From: Stachybotrys elegans | Lineage: Eukaryota; Ascomycota; Sordariomycetes; Hypocreales; Stachybotryaceae | Assembly: GCA_020746835.1 (NCBI GenBank) | Contig: JAGPNK010000006.1 | Span: 558,001 to 622,000, forward strand | DNA: 64,000 nt | Reading direction: 5' to 3' | Part shown: positions 43,475 to 53,533 of the stretch, in pieces | Layout: the number at the start of each line of letters is the position of its first letter | How positions within the stretch are numbered: position 1 is the stretch's first letter | The notes under the pieces: generated by a model | Told to the model about the DNA's origin: nothing | Database searches by the model: none | What the model saw: the letters and a program-made list of their open reading frames with translations, nothing else | Program-made: the position numbers and the translations under genes

Positions 43475-44311
43475 CTAGTTGGAATCCCCCCAGCCTGGAA
43501 AGAGATCCGTATTCACCAGGACCTCGACACCAGTGGGCAGGGGGAAGACGTAGGCAGGGCCGAAGAAGGTATTGCGTTCACCGCCAAGCATGACATCGAG
43601 GATGACATGAGGGACCCAATAGTTCGCCTTCCAAGACTGTTGAGCGGCATCGAAGTATCCTTTGTTGGGTGGAAGTGGCTCGACTTGGAGCCCCATCTCT
43701 CTGGCGAGCTGCTCTTGGAGAACGCAGCACTGAGTCTGGGAGTCCTCCATGAACCGGACTCTGCGTGCACGGCCCTGGGTAGGGTCGCTGGAGTACCTGA
43801 CATCGATGGTGCTGCGGAGCGGCGTGTCCGTGCCGGACCCAGGCCCGTTCCGTGCGGCGTTGCTCATGTCGGGGAGTGTCTGGGTGGTAGCGAGAGCGAG
43901 GTCTTGCTGCGGGGGGAGAGACGAACTGTCGAAGGCCAAGTGCGAGGGGTCATTCCCGGATAGAGTGGCAGTCGAGAGGACGTCGAAAAGGGAGGATGGA
44001 TCTTGTAGGGTGCTCTCGCTGTCAACAAGGTGGTTGAAGAAGTTGTCGACAGGTGCACTTGGTGGAGGTGATATAAAGCTGTTGGTCTGATGGGGCTGAG
44101 TAGAAGGCTCAGAGGTTGGTGGCGTGCAAAGGTTGGCAGGTGGAATAGGAGTGACTTGGTGGGATCCTTGTCTCTTTCTTTTGGTTCCCGGGTTGATAAG
44201 GGAGGGCTGCGAACCGATAGATGTGTTTCTGTCTGGCTGACCGAGATGGTCTTGAACCTTGCGAAGAAGGAGGCTATGCGAGGGTTTGGGGAACCCGTTG
44301 CGACGCCGCAT
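43475..44311 (-). CDS. unrecognised 278-aa protein with a compact C-terminal region
   Basis: Single exon, 278 aa, starting MRRRNGFPKPSHSLLLRKVQ. I do not recognise it. Residues 40-190 are low in complexity, rich in Ser, Thr, Pro and Gln, with a basic GTKRKRQG that could serve nuclear import. Residues 185-278 look folded: RRVRFMEDSQTQCCVLQEQL, then REMGLQVEPLPPNKGYFD, QSWKANYWVPHVILDVMLGG and FGPAYVFPLPTGVEVLVN. Codon use is in keeping with its neighbours. An upstream exon cannot be ruled out, because the first codons already look like the middle of an ordered segment. The gene is divergent from a doubtful 209-aa gene. Confidence 0.62.
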   Translation of the reverse strand: MRRRNGFPKPSHSLLLRKVQDHLGQPDRNTSIGSQPSLINPGTKRKRQGSHQVTPIPPANLCTPPTSEPSTQPHQTNSFISPPPSAPVDNFFNHLVDSESTLQDPSSLFDVLSTATLSGNDPSHLAFDSSSLPPQQDLALATTQTLPDMSNAARNGPGSGTDTPLRSTIDVRYSSDPTQGRARRVRFMEDSQTQCCVLQEQLAREMGLQVEPLPPNKGYFDAAQQSWKANYWVPHVILDVMLGGERNTFFGPAYVFPLPTGVEVLVNTDLFPGWGDSN

Positions 44312-45482
44312 AATGACAGCCAGACAAGAACAAAAGGAAGAAAGGAAAGGAAGAAATGTAGAGAGAGCGCGGAGAGGGAGGAAGGAAAAGGAGAAGAGAC
44401 AAAAGATGAAGGAAGTGACAAGTACACGAGGTACAGACTACAGCAAGTCTTGATGGGGCCAAGGTGGACTTCCAGGCGGACTTTGGGAGATGTAATTGAC
44501 CTCGACTGACAAAAGGTATGGGTACTCGCTCTGCAATTACAATGACCCTTGCTGGACTCTGGCTGTCACAAGACGAGTCACGGGGCACGTTGTCATGCCC
44601 GGCATACAAAGGAGAATGTATGTTTTTTCCCTCTTTCCTGCTATGAGAGGGGGTAGGAGTACGCGTGCTCTATATGTAAGAGGAGCTGGAGGGCTTGGGA
44701 ATTCGAAAAGGTGGCAGGGCAGAGCCTCACCATAGTGGGAACTATCAAAATTGGGGAGACGGGAGGGAGTGCTGGGCTGCCGTGTGCTTTCCGTAGCAGG
44801 CTGGACGAGAGCACCGGATAACTTGATGGGGGATTCAACCATGATAGTCGATGAGGAAGATAGGAGAGAGAGGGTACAGACATGTAAAGATTCCCAGCGC
44901 CTCCTGATATGCTTCTCTCTCGAATTACCCTCGCGGCCATTGCAGGCATCTCCATGATTGCAAAGCCGCCCGGAGCACGAAGCTCTCACCCCTCATTCTA
45001 TTTGACAGGGATTGGTTGTATTTTACAAGCTCAGCTGCGTAGAGGGGGGGTAAGAAATACAAAGTCGGCTTGTTAAACCACTTGCAGCCTGACAGGGTTG
45101 CATCGGCGTGAGGGGTGACGAGGCTGCTTGTTCATACACACCGCCGTCTTCGCCTCACTTCGCCTCACTTTCTCTCGTCTGCTGCCTTGTGACACGCCTG
45201 CCGATTCAACGCGTGCCTCATTCTTACGTGTTTCAATACGACATCAGGTGCTTCTATCAGGTTACGGTGAGTATTTTGCCCCTGGAAGACTCAGGGCAGT
45301 ATTTACGCAATTCCTATATAATGATGTTCCCAAGCGTTCCTAGTTCCCAGCTCCCATAGTCTAAACTATTCGGCAATTTACTTCAAACTCTCTCCTTCTC
45401 TTCTTCTCTCTTTCTGCGCCGATGAGCTTTCATCAACCTCACTTCAAGCCAGCACACACATCTGGTTCTGTGCCTCTAGAGT
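44312..45482. promoter_or_regulatory. divergent intergenic region between two unrecognised genes
   Basis: 1.17 kb. Next to 44312 it is purine-rich on + (44330-44410), a CT-rich leader for the minus-strand gene. A tandem 10-mer CGCCTCACTT is repeated at 45151-45170. CT-rich sequence at 45380-45420 precedes the plus-strand frame. No other gene. Confidence 0.35.
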
Positions 45483-46112
45483 ATGCCACATTGCCACGAC
45501 CGCCATACCTGGGACTACGAGTATGGAAACCTAACCAAACGTCGCACCAAGCTTGCCGGGCAACCGCTGGGCCTAGAAGAGTCCAATACTAGGACTAAGA
45601 CCAAGGCCAAGTCCAAGTTGAGGTCCAAGTTTGGGTCCAAGTTTGGGTCCAAGTGGCAGAAGCAACAAAACCTATTTCCACACTGCAAGACAAGAAGAAG
45701 AGACAAACAAGACACACAGCGGCGCTCCGTTGGAAATTTAAAGAAACTATTCAAACAGAACACTTCGTCCATCTCAGATACTTCTCTCCCAACAAACACT
45801 TTGAGAGGCAACAACAATGTTGAAGCTTCTAATACCATACGCGAGCCACATACAGTCACAACGGCCCCAACGGCTACAGAGGATGACAAGGTTGTAGACA
45901 ACCCAGTGGAGATGCAAGAGTACTTGCAAGGGCTCAAAGCACCAGAAGAATGGCTAGGTTCCCCCCAGCAAGAGTTTTCCGATCATCCGGGCCATGATAT
46001 TTGGGAATGGGATGATGAAGTTAGGAGGTGGCACAGAATGGGCGGCGAGCGAAAAGAGAGCGACTATTTCCCTCAGGAAATGGTTTGGCGGCCCTGTGGG
46101 GGATCCAAATGA
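45483..46112 (+). CDS. possible 209-aa lineage-specific protein
   Basis: Open frame of 209 codons; not recognised. It is Lys/Arg/Thr/Asn-rich, with a repeat KSKLRSKFGSKFGSKWQK made by a 12-nt DNA repeat (45622-45654), and a C-terminal region with GHDIWEWDDEVRRWHRMGG, where Trp/acidic spacing looks like a real motif. The AT-rich, A-biased sense strand differs from neighbouring genes. An ATG at 45422 opens another frame (MSFHQPHFKPAHTSGSVP...) that overlaps the start, and a 31-nt GTATGG...AAG segment at 45521 would link the two frames, but that is too short for a credible intron. Gene status and start are uncertain. Confidence 0.42.
   Translation: MPHCHDRHTWDYEYGNLTKRRTKLAGQPLGLEESNTRTKTKAKSKLRSKFGSKFGSKWQKQQNLFPHCKTRRRDKQDTQRRSVGNLKKLFKQNTSSISDTSLPTNTLRGNNNVEASNTIREPHTVTTAPTATEDDKVVDNPVEMQEYLQGLKAPEEWLGSPQQEFSDHPGHDIWEWDDEVRRWHRMGGERKESDYFPQEMVWRPCGGSK
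45622..45654 (+). repeat. 12-nt tandem repeat GGTCCAAGTTTG
   Basis: Two full copies and a partial third, with a weaker related copy just upstream. In the 209-aa frame it encodes repeated SKFG. Confidence 0.85.
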
Positions 46113-46462
46113 TCAACTGTGTTGGTGGAAATCGGCAAAGTTTGAAATGAATAGGGGAGGGCTCCTCGGCGTTACTCACTATCCTCTCGGGATAAGAGGA
46201 TGGAGAAATCACACCTATATTTTGTCAACATAACAATTCTCTTTACTCGTGAAGAATTAAGATAGTCAACTGTCTAATAAATATTCAAGTGCGATGTATC
46301 CTGTGTTTTGAGTTTCCAAGCCAAAGAAAAAGAGACCTTTGATGCCCTCCCTGAGCTTCCTACCTACACGCAATAAACCAACAGGGCATGTTCGTATGCA
46401 CAATCGAGACCTCTATCGCAAGCTCTAATGAATAGCAAAAGTTCATAAAACATTGCTCTCTT
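46113..46462. other. convergent 3' flank
   Basis: 350 nt AT-rich stretch (e.g. 46220-46290) between facing stops of the 209-aa frame and the F-box gene. No gene. Confidence 0.4.
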
Positions 46463-48357
46463 TTATCGTTGAATCTCGCTCCAGCAAGAGTCAAGACGGC
46501 TCCTCGCCGCAGCCTCCTGAGGCCGCTCCTCGAGCGTCCTCTGGCTCCACATGGTCCACGACCCCTCGCCGTCGACCTGGTACTCCTCGTCCGCCTCGAG
46601 AGGCTCACAGCGGCTGACGCCCGTCTCCTGCAGCGCCGCCACCGTGACCGGCCGGCTGGACCACCCCGGCGGCATCGTCTGGTGCCTGTGCTCCCGGTCG
46701 CGGTCCTCGGCCAGGACGAGCTCCACCTCCCCAAGGAAGCCCTTGAAGCCGCAGTAGAACGTCTTGGACACGTCCGAGGCCTTGGCTAGAGCGAAGACCC
46801 GAAGGTCTGTCCCGCGGTTGCGGAAGCGCACGGTGGCATCGGGGCGCCACTTGTCGCTCCGCGAGGCTCCGTGCCAGGTGCACGTCTGGCCTCGCTGCCA
46901 GTCGCACCGATCGATCCCGCTCGTAGAGGCGGCAGGTGCTGTGTCCTTGACGCCCGTGGGCGGGGTTGGAAGATCCCCGGAACAGGGCATGCCGTTGACG
47001 TGGTGGTACGGCTTTGGGTAGCGAAAGTCGAAAAAGACAATCTCGCTGTACCAGTTGCTCCCAGCCACGAAGCGCTCGCCGCCGTAAACGAGCAGGGAGC
47101 TGGCGGAGGCATAAGGCTGAAACCTATCGCGATAGACGACATCAGCCGCTGAGGGTGTACGGTGATCTATAAGTCTAAGCAGAGTCAGTAAAGGTTTATG
47201 CATTCCGGCGATAGAGAGCTCGCTTTGCGTACGTACCTATATGATCCGTCTTCCCAGGCGCTTAATAGCAGCGCCTCGCTCGACCCCATTGCTACAGTTT
47301 CTATAGCTCTAACAGTAGTCTTTTTTTCTAATCTTCGTGAGAATCCAGCTTCTACACCATCTGCACCGCTGACATTATGGAGCAACTCAATGCCAGTCGG
47401 GAGGACCTTCAGCCACCGCAGAGGCTGCAGGTTCGCACCCAGCGCACACGCCAAGGTATCTCTACTCAGAAACTTGGAAGATCGAAGAAACGGCGGGTCG
47501 CCACCCGATTCTCCCTCCTGGAAATCCCACATTGCAGCAGGAGTCAGGGTCTTCTCCTCGGCGTTGGAAAGGCTGTACAGCAGCATCTTGGAGCTTTGGC
47601 AGCTGGCGAGCATGCTGGTCTGGGGCTGCCAGTCTGTCCAGGAGATGGCCAGCTTACTCGCAGAGGTACCGGGGAAAGGTGAACCATTTGGCGCGGTGTT
47701 GGCGTCGTCCAGCGCGAGACTCTGGATCTTGTGCCCGAGCTTGCCCTCCTCTGTCGAGATGATCTGGAGGTCACCGTTTGCCCGACCCACGGCGACCTCG
47801 GGCTGGCCGTTCCGCTGAAGGACAGAAAGGGCTGTCACATCTCCGGTCCCGGGCGAAAAGCCATGGGCATGGCCATCCAGCTGATGCCAGAGGTCCGAGG
47901 TCTCATTCTCGCGTCTCCAGCGAAGGACAAGGTTCTCGCCCGCACCACATGCTACAATCTCACCATCCGAGGACGGTAGAAGAGCGGCGTCCAAGACGGG
48001 TAAAAAGGGGGTGCTCTGCTGCCTCGGCTGGTGCGCCGGCAACCGCCTCCCGCGCGGAGGATACTGCGGCTCAAATACTCTCCAGGTAACGGCTCGCTTC
48101 TCCCAGCACCGGTCCAGGTACGTGAGACGGTCCGCCGTGCGGCTCCAGCTGGTGCGCTCGCTGGCCGGGGTCCTATGGGAGGGGAAACGAGTCTTGACAA
48201 AGGCCTTCCATCCCTCCTGGCTCATCAGCTGGTGCGTGTGGCGGGATGCCGTGCCGAGCGAGGCCACATCGCGTGCTGCGTCAAGCTGCTCAACAACGTC
48301 GAGGAGGATTTCGTCGGGAAGCCTGTCGAAGGGGTTTGTGGTTGGATTATCTCCCAT
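46463..48357 (-). CDS. F-box protein with WD40-like repeats
   Basis: Two exons, 48357-47237 and 47174-46463, give 610 aa. An F-box lies at residues 8-50 (NPFDRLPDEILLDVVEQLDA, then VASLGTASRHTHQLM and a WKAF end). The rest has weak beta-propeller features, such as LSVLQRNGQPEVAVGRANGD, KLAISWTDWQPQTSMLASC and AVRAIETVAMGSSEALLLSA-type strands; a C-terminal segment has VYRDRFQPYASASSLLVYGG, VFFDFRYPKP and FRNRGTDLRVFALAK. This fits a substrate receptor of an SCF ubiquitin ligase, with Skp1 bound by the F-box; the substrate is unknown. The acceptor used is CTTAG at 47175, because the later TATAG would break the frame. It is divergent with the P450 gene. Confidence 0.82.
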
Positions 48358-48985
48358 TGCAGTGAATCATGGAAAATAAGGAATGAATGTTTGCAGAATG
48401 CAGGTTGACGGCAGTCGTTTGGCATGGCTGCTTTATGCCAAATGTCGGCGGTAATATGGAATTTAGTAGGTGATGATTGGTCTCCGTAGGTGCTGCTAGG
48501 TTGACTTTGATAGGCTACCCACCACGTCATTGCAGTGGCTCTAGGCTCTGAGTCACCTACCACTACTATCATCAGTGTCTGGATCCCGTGACTCAACCTG
48601 CTTGGGCATTATCTCCTACCTGCCAGAATGGAGGGGCAAAAGTCGTTTCTTCAATCATTTTAATCCATCTGCACAATCAAAGCGGGTCGATCCTGGCCAG
48701 TTGATGGCGCCTATGCGGTTCGCCGATAAACGAAAATGTGCCCAGCAACCTGCGCCGGTTCGATGCTGCGTCGATCCACTGCCACAGACGGGACCTTATC
48801 GTCTGTCTGCATCATGCGCCCAGCAATAAATATATTATAAACCCTGCTGGGCAATCGGGGAAAACTTACTGAAGCAAGAAATGTCGATTTGAGTGGGTGG
48901 ATGACGCTTCTTCTATAAGTCAAATACACCCGGGTTGTCTGTCTTCTCCTCAGTACCTCAACGTCGGGCCCGTCATTATTCCAAC
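48358..48985. promoter_or_regulatory. divergent intergenic region between the F-box and P450 genes
   Basis: 628 nt. AATAAATATATTATAAAC at about 48825-48842 lies roughly 150 nt upstream of the P450 start and is a candidate TATA region. No gene. Confidence 0.4.
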
Positions 48986-50672
48986 ATGGCACTCTCCGTC
49001 CCTCTACTCATACCACTCGTCGGCCTATTCGCCTTCTTCCATTTTGTTATTCGTCCAGCAGTCCTGTCCCCGCTCGCCAAGATTCCCTCGGCGCACTGGT
49101 CGACGCCCATATCGTCCCTATGGATTCTCTCAGCCCGCAAGAGAGGCATCGAGAATCAGCTGCTCCACGATGCTCATAAGAAGCTGGGACCCGTTGTCCG
49201 TACGGGACCCTGTCAGCTCAGCGTAGATGGCGCCGACGCCCTCAAGATCGTCTACCAAGGCGGTTTTGAAAAGGACCCTTGGTATTCCGTATTTGACAAC
49301 TATGGGTACGATGAACAAGGCCATACGTTGCCGTGGTGCGAGCTGACTCGAATTGAAGAGTACCGTGCATGTTCTCGGCGCGCTCTGCCAAGGATCATTC
49401 TGCCAGGAAGCGCATGATGGCCAACGTCTACTCCAAGTCGTACCTACAGTCTTCCCAAGCCGCCAAAGACCAGGCGAAAATCATCCTGTATCAGAGGCTG
49501 CTCCCACTGCTCAAGGAGTCTACCTTGCCTCAGTACAAGCCAAACGGTATCGATGTCTACTCGACCTTTTTGGGCGCGACAATGGACTTCATCTCGGCGT
49601 ACATCTTTGGCATCAGCACTAGCACCAACTTCATCCAGAACAAAGGATATCGCGGCCACTGGCTTGAGCTGTACTCTGCTAGACATGGACATCTATTTTG
49701 GTCGCAGGAGCTCCCCAGCCTCACCGGTTTCTTCAAAGGTCTTGGTGTATGGCTGTATCCTCGTTGGGTGGACTACGCAAACGACGAGCTCGCGGCGTGG
49801 AATCTCGACTTGTGCAACAAGGCAGAAAAGTATCTATCCAAGGAAGCAGCTATGAATACGGAAGCCGACGAGCCTGTCGTGCTTCGATCGCTCAATGCCG
49901 GAGTCGACAAGGAGACTGCTGCAAACGGCACGGGCTCCATCCTGTACTCGACCGTCATTCAGCAGCGCCGGCTCTCTGTCGCATCAGAAGTATTCGATCA
50001 CATTCTCGCCGGCCAAGAGACAGCCGGCATCGCCTTGACGTACTTGTCCTGGGAAATGTCCCAGCGCCCAGAGCTACAGGAACAGCTGCGGGCAGAACTA
50101 CTGACCCTGAAACCCAACTTCCTGATGAAGGATGCCTCGCTTCCGGACCCCAAACATCTTGACGCCCTCCCTCTGCTCCATGCCATCGTCATGGAGACAC
50201 TCCGGCTCCATGCTCCTATTCCCGGTCCTCAGGCTAGACAAACTCCCTATCCACAGTGTATCATTGATGGATATGAGATTCCTGGAGGCGTGCGGATAGC
50301 GGCAGCCGCGCACACGCTTCACCTGGACGAGCGCGTCTTCCCCAAGCCTCTAGAATGGGATCCCAAGCGATGGATTCAGGCCGAGGCCACTGAAGAGGAA
50401 TGGAAGGCGCGGCACAGGCAGTTCTGGGCCTTTGGAAGTGGTGGAAGAATGTGCATCGGATCCAATTTTGCGCTCAACGGTACGTTGAGCTGAATAGTCT
50501 GTACAGGAAAGAAGACTGACGCGTGACAGAGATGAAAAATATTGTGGCCGCCATCTACACCAACTTCACAAGCCACATTGTCGATGACGATGGGATTGAG
50601 CAGGTTGGTGGATATTCTGGCGGTCCCGTCAGTGGGAAGTTGATACTTCGGTTCCAAGAAGTCAATGCGTAG
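48986..50672 (+). CDS. cytochrome P450 monooxygenase
   Basis: Three exons, 48986-49305, 49359-50479 and 50530-50672, give 527 aa. A hydrophobic N-terminal anchor (residues 2-29) is followed by a Pro-containing hinge LSPLAKIPSAHWSTP, as in ER-bound fungal P450s. The I-helix is AGQETAGIALTY (324-335), with Glu in the acid position before Thr; the K-helix is ETLR (386-389); the PERF-like region is WDPKRW; and the heme loop FGSGGRMCIG carries the ligand Cys at 472. The last exon encodes EMKNIVAAIYTNFTSHIV after the heme loop. It oxidises an unknown small molecule with electrons from P450 reductase. The CYP family cannot be fixed by reading. It converges on a nitronate monooxygenase gene with 121 nt between stops. 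Confidence 0.96.
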
Positions 50673-50793
50673 AATAAGGCGGCTCCCTGTTATTAAAGCT
50701 TCCTTTTCGGGTCAATGTGGAAAGGAATCGTGTTCTCAGCTTCTTCTAACATGATACGTCTAACTGCGCCGTCATATATTGTACAAGATCCAT

Positions 50794-51898
50794 CTAAAGC
50801 TTGGACTCCGGGACCCAGAGGGCCTGCTGCTGTTGCAATGCAGTCACGGCCTCCTTCTCTATCCTTTTTACCAATACATCGCAGGTGGGAATGTCGTGGA
50901 TGAGTCCAATGACCTGGCCGGTTGTCCAGACCTGAATATGTCAGCATGAGCAAAGTGAAGGGGATATGGACTAACATACTCCAAAGTTGGGATCGCCGGT
51001 GGTGAAAACTTCCTTTCCTCGCTTACCGCTGACAAGGGCGGCAACCTCCTCAAACTTGCCTGTGGTGCTCTCCTGCTCAATCTTGTAGGCCTCCTCGGCG
51101 ACCTTGTTCTTGTACAGACGGGTGGTGTTTCGCCAGCGCCGGAGGAGCAGAGTGGTATCCGTCTCCTGGGCGCGCACAATCTCCTCCTTGATGTTGTTGT
51201 GGATGGGGGCCTCCTTGGTGCACATGAAGCGCGTGCCCATGTTGACACCGCTGGCGCCGAGGCAGAGAGCGGCGGCGAGGCCGTTGCCGTCGGCAAAACC
51301 ACCGCTGGCAATAAAGGGCACCTTGAGGGTCTGCCTGGCCTTGCTGAGGAGGATGAAGTTGGTCAAGTCGCTCTCGCCGACGTGGCCTGCGCACTCGAAG
51401 CCGTCGATGCTGAGGAAGTCGACGCCGAGCTTGACGGCGCTCTGGGCGTGGCGGATTGTGGTGCACTTGTGCAGGATGATGATGCCCGCCTTCTTGAGCT
51501 GGGAAATGACGGGGCCGGGGGAGTTGCCGGCCGTCTCGACAATCTTGATGCCCTCGTCGATGATGGCCTGGGCGTAGGCCGGATAGTCGGGAGGCACCAT
51601 GGAGGGGAGGAGGGTCATGTTGACGCCAAAGGGGTTCTTGGTCATGGCGCGACAGCGGCGGATCTCCTGGCGCAGGGCGTCGGGACTGGGGAAAATGAGC
51701 GCGGTGATGAGGCCGAGGGCGCCGGCGTTGGACACGGCCGAGGCGAGGTCAGCCGTGCCGACGTGCATCATGCCGCCCTGGACGACGGGCACTAGAGGGT
51801 GTCAGTGGATGGAAGTGCTGGAAGTGCTGGAAGGGGTAGAGGAGGCGTTGCGCACCCTTGATGCCTAGGCGGCGGGTGAGTTCTGTGACGAAGGGCAT
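50794..51898 (-). CDS. nitronate monooxygenase (2-nitropropane dioxygenase family)
   Basis: Three exons, 51898-51856, 51791-50980 and 50931-50794, give 330 aa. The TIM-barrel FMN enzyme starts LTRRLGIKVPVVQGGMMHVG. FMN- and substrate-site segments follow: NAGALGLITAL, NPFGVNMTLLP, HKCTTIRHAQSAVKLGVDFL, the catalytic-His region GFECAGHVGESD (His near 151), VPFIASGGFADGNGLAAAL and LGASGVNMGTRFMCT. The family oxidises alkyl nitronates such as propionate-3-nitronate or 2-nitropropane nitronate to carbonyl compounds and nitrite; no targeting signal is evident. The last exon encodes WTTGQVIGLIHDIPT and a Gln-rich end. Adjacent to a P450, it may act in detoxification or in a small metabolic cluster, which is inference. 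Confidence 0.93.
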
Positions 51899-52230
51899 GG
51901 TGGAGGCTGGGGACGAAGAAAGCTCAACAACGAGGAGAATGACGACGGCGCCGTACGCAATCGACACAATGCTACGCAGATGCAATGCGAAGGAGAAGAA
52001 CAAGGTATCAAGAACGAATAAGGGCGAGCAAAGGAGGGCAGAGATATGATTCCGAGGTTGTACAAGAATGAGTGTGTGTGAGTGAGTGAGTGAGGTCAGT
52101 GGTGGAAAACCAGCCAAGCATTGAAGGTCGATCACGGGGCCGATGCGTACCGAGGCATCTCCTTCCCCAGCTTCCCCCCGCAGGCCAAAAATACAGGGGG
52201 CCAAACAGCCGAGCATAGTGGAGCGCACCA

Positions 52231-52250
52231 GCCACAAAGAGCCACAAAGA
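52231..52250 (+). repeat. tandem 10-mer GCCACAAAGA, 2 copies
   Basis: Exact duplication of ten bases in the divergent promoter region. Confidence 0.85.
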
Positions 52251-52390
52251 GGGGGGTGGCACCTGCAGATTCGGGCTTTCACATGGCGATTTCGTGTCAC
52301 CGTGCTGTTGATGTTGATTGGCCAAGGCTGACTGCATGTCTGTCTCATTCTTTGTCAGCTGCGCACTTCACCTCGCCATCACCATCTACC

Positions 52391-52591
52391 ATGGCACGCA
52401 CCAACAAACACCGCCGCCAATCCCCCCAGTCGGGGGGCATCTATTCTCAAGTCCGAAAAGTCCGGCCGCATAAATCCCATCCTACGGGTGCCCCACGCCT
52501 CCAAAAAGACGACGAGGCGGTCTGCTGTCCTTGCATCAACCACCCTCATCTCTCTCCATCTCGTCGTGCCTTCACGCGCCTGAGAGGCTGA
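52391..52591 (+). other. possible 66-codon upstream reading frame
   Basis: ATG at 52391 runs for 66 codons (MARTNKHRRQSPQSGG...) to TGA at 52589-52591, nine nt before the ATG of the following gene and in the same reading frame. It could be an upstream regulatory frame, or simply leader sequence. Codon composition is basic and low in complexity, so it is weakly supported. Confidence 0.25.
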
Positions 52592-52600
52592 GAATCAAAG

Positions 52601-53506
52601 ATGGGGTGGCCCAAGCTCAAGAAGTCAAAGTCGAAGTCGAAGTCGAAGTCGAACCCATCTCCGGGCCCTGCGGAAGCAGCCGCCGCCGACTTCAACCCCG
52701 ATGACGTCGCGCAGGGCCTCACCGAGTACTACCAGCTCCTCGCCCGCGCCGCCTACCTGCCCCCAGAGTCCATCGAGTATCCTCCCCCGGGCGGCTGGAC
52801 CGACGAGGACCTCGCCATTGAAGCCATCCGCGACGTGGGGTTCCCGGAGCGGGCCATCCAGCTGATCCGCAAGCTGCCCTTCGTGGCCGGCTGCGACCAC
52901 GAAGTCATCCCTGGCGTCAAGTTCCTCGACTACCGGCGCGATTCCCCCGACAACCCGGAGACGTGGAAGGCCGACATCGACCAGTACGACTATGCGCCTC
53001 CGAAACCCGACCCCAGAATCCCCACGTCCATGGTTCCCCTTGGGCAAGGCGACGCAGCCGCCGAGCCGTGGATGGTCAACACCCTCGCCGGCACCATGTT
53101 CACGCTCTCAGCGTCCTTCGAGGTGGACGACGCCCCCGAGGATAAGGCCTGGCTGAGTTACACGCAGCATCCCATCAAGGACTTCTTTGAGGCGGCCAAG
53201 AAGGACATCCTCACGCTCCAATGGTTGCCCATCCCCAGAGGTTCCGGGCAGTGGTATCCGGAGATCCTTGCCTACAAGGATAAGCGCACGAGAGGCTGCA
53301 AGAGGATCTACCTGGAGCACGGATGGCCGGAAGCCAACTTCCGCAGGGAGGAGTGCATGACTGCACTAATGGAGTTCCTTGAGATGGAACGGGATGACCT
53401 GTCTGCGAGCACAGAAGGTGTATCGATTGAAGAGGGGGAATGGGAGGACGATGATGACGACGACAGCAACAACAACAGCGATGATGGTAAGAATAAGGAA
53501 CGATAA
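52601..53506 (+). CDS. uncharacterised protein of a widespread fungal family
   Basis: Single exon of 301 aa, no known function. The N-terminus is a Ser/Lys tract, KKSKSKSKSKSNPSPG, produced by an AAGTCG repeat. The core has LTEYYQLLARAAYLPPESI, YPPPGGWTDEDLAIEAIRDV, GFPERAIQLIRKLPF, WMVNTLAGTMFTLSA, then PIKDFFEAAKKDILTLQWLP, and IYLEHGWPEANFRREECM. It resembles a family of fungal proteins often labelled hypothetical, built of the same blocks in the same order. The C-terminus is strongly acidic (EGEWEDDDDDDSNNNSDDGK). No signal peptide or membrane span. Its stop codon is only 27 nt from that of the convergent esterase gene. Confidence 0.82.
   Translation: MGWPKLKKSKSKSKSKSNPSPGPAEAAAADFNPDDVAQGLTEYYQLLARAAYLPPESIEYPPPGGWTDEDLAIEAIRDVGFPERAIQLIRKLPFVAGCDHEVIPGVKFLDYRRDSPDNPETWKADIDQYDYAPPKPDPRIPTSMVPLGQGDAAAEPWMVNTLAGTMFTLSASFEVDDAPEDKAWLSYTQHPIKDFFEAAKKDILTLQWLPIPRGSGQWYPEILAYKDKRTRGCKRIYLEHGWPEANFRREECMTALMEFLEMERDDLSASTEGVSIEEGEWEDDDDDDSNNNSDDGKNKER
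52622..52651 (+). repeat. AAGTCG hexamer repeat in coding sequence
   Basis: One AAGTCA then four AAGTCG units, encoding the Ser-Lys tract at the N-terminus of the fungal-family protein. Unit number can change protein length without breaking the frame. Confidence 0.88.
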
Positions 53507-53533
53507 AGACCATTCTCGTGGACACACATCGAT

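Larger units (their letters stand above)
51899..52600. promoter_or_regulatory. divergent intergenic region of the nitronate monooxygenase gene and a fungal-family gene
   Basis: 702 nt with TG/GAGT simple repeats at 52069-52094, a tandem 10-mer GCCACAAAGA at 52231-52250, and an upstream reading frame at 52391-52591 described separately. Confidence 0.4.

Noticed and set aside
45521..45551. GTATGG...AAG segment linking two frames at the start of the 209-aa gene
   Set aside because: At 31 nt it is shorter than any other intron in the window and lacks room for a branch site.
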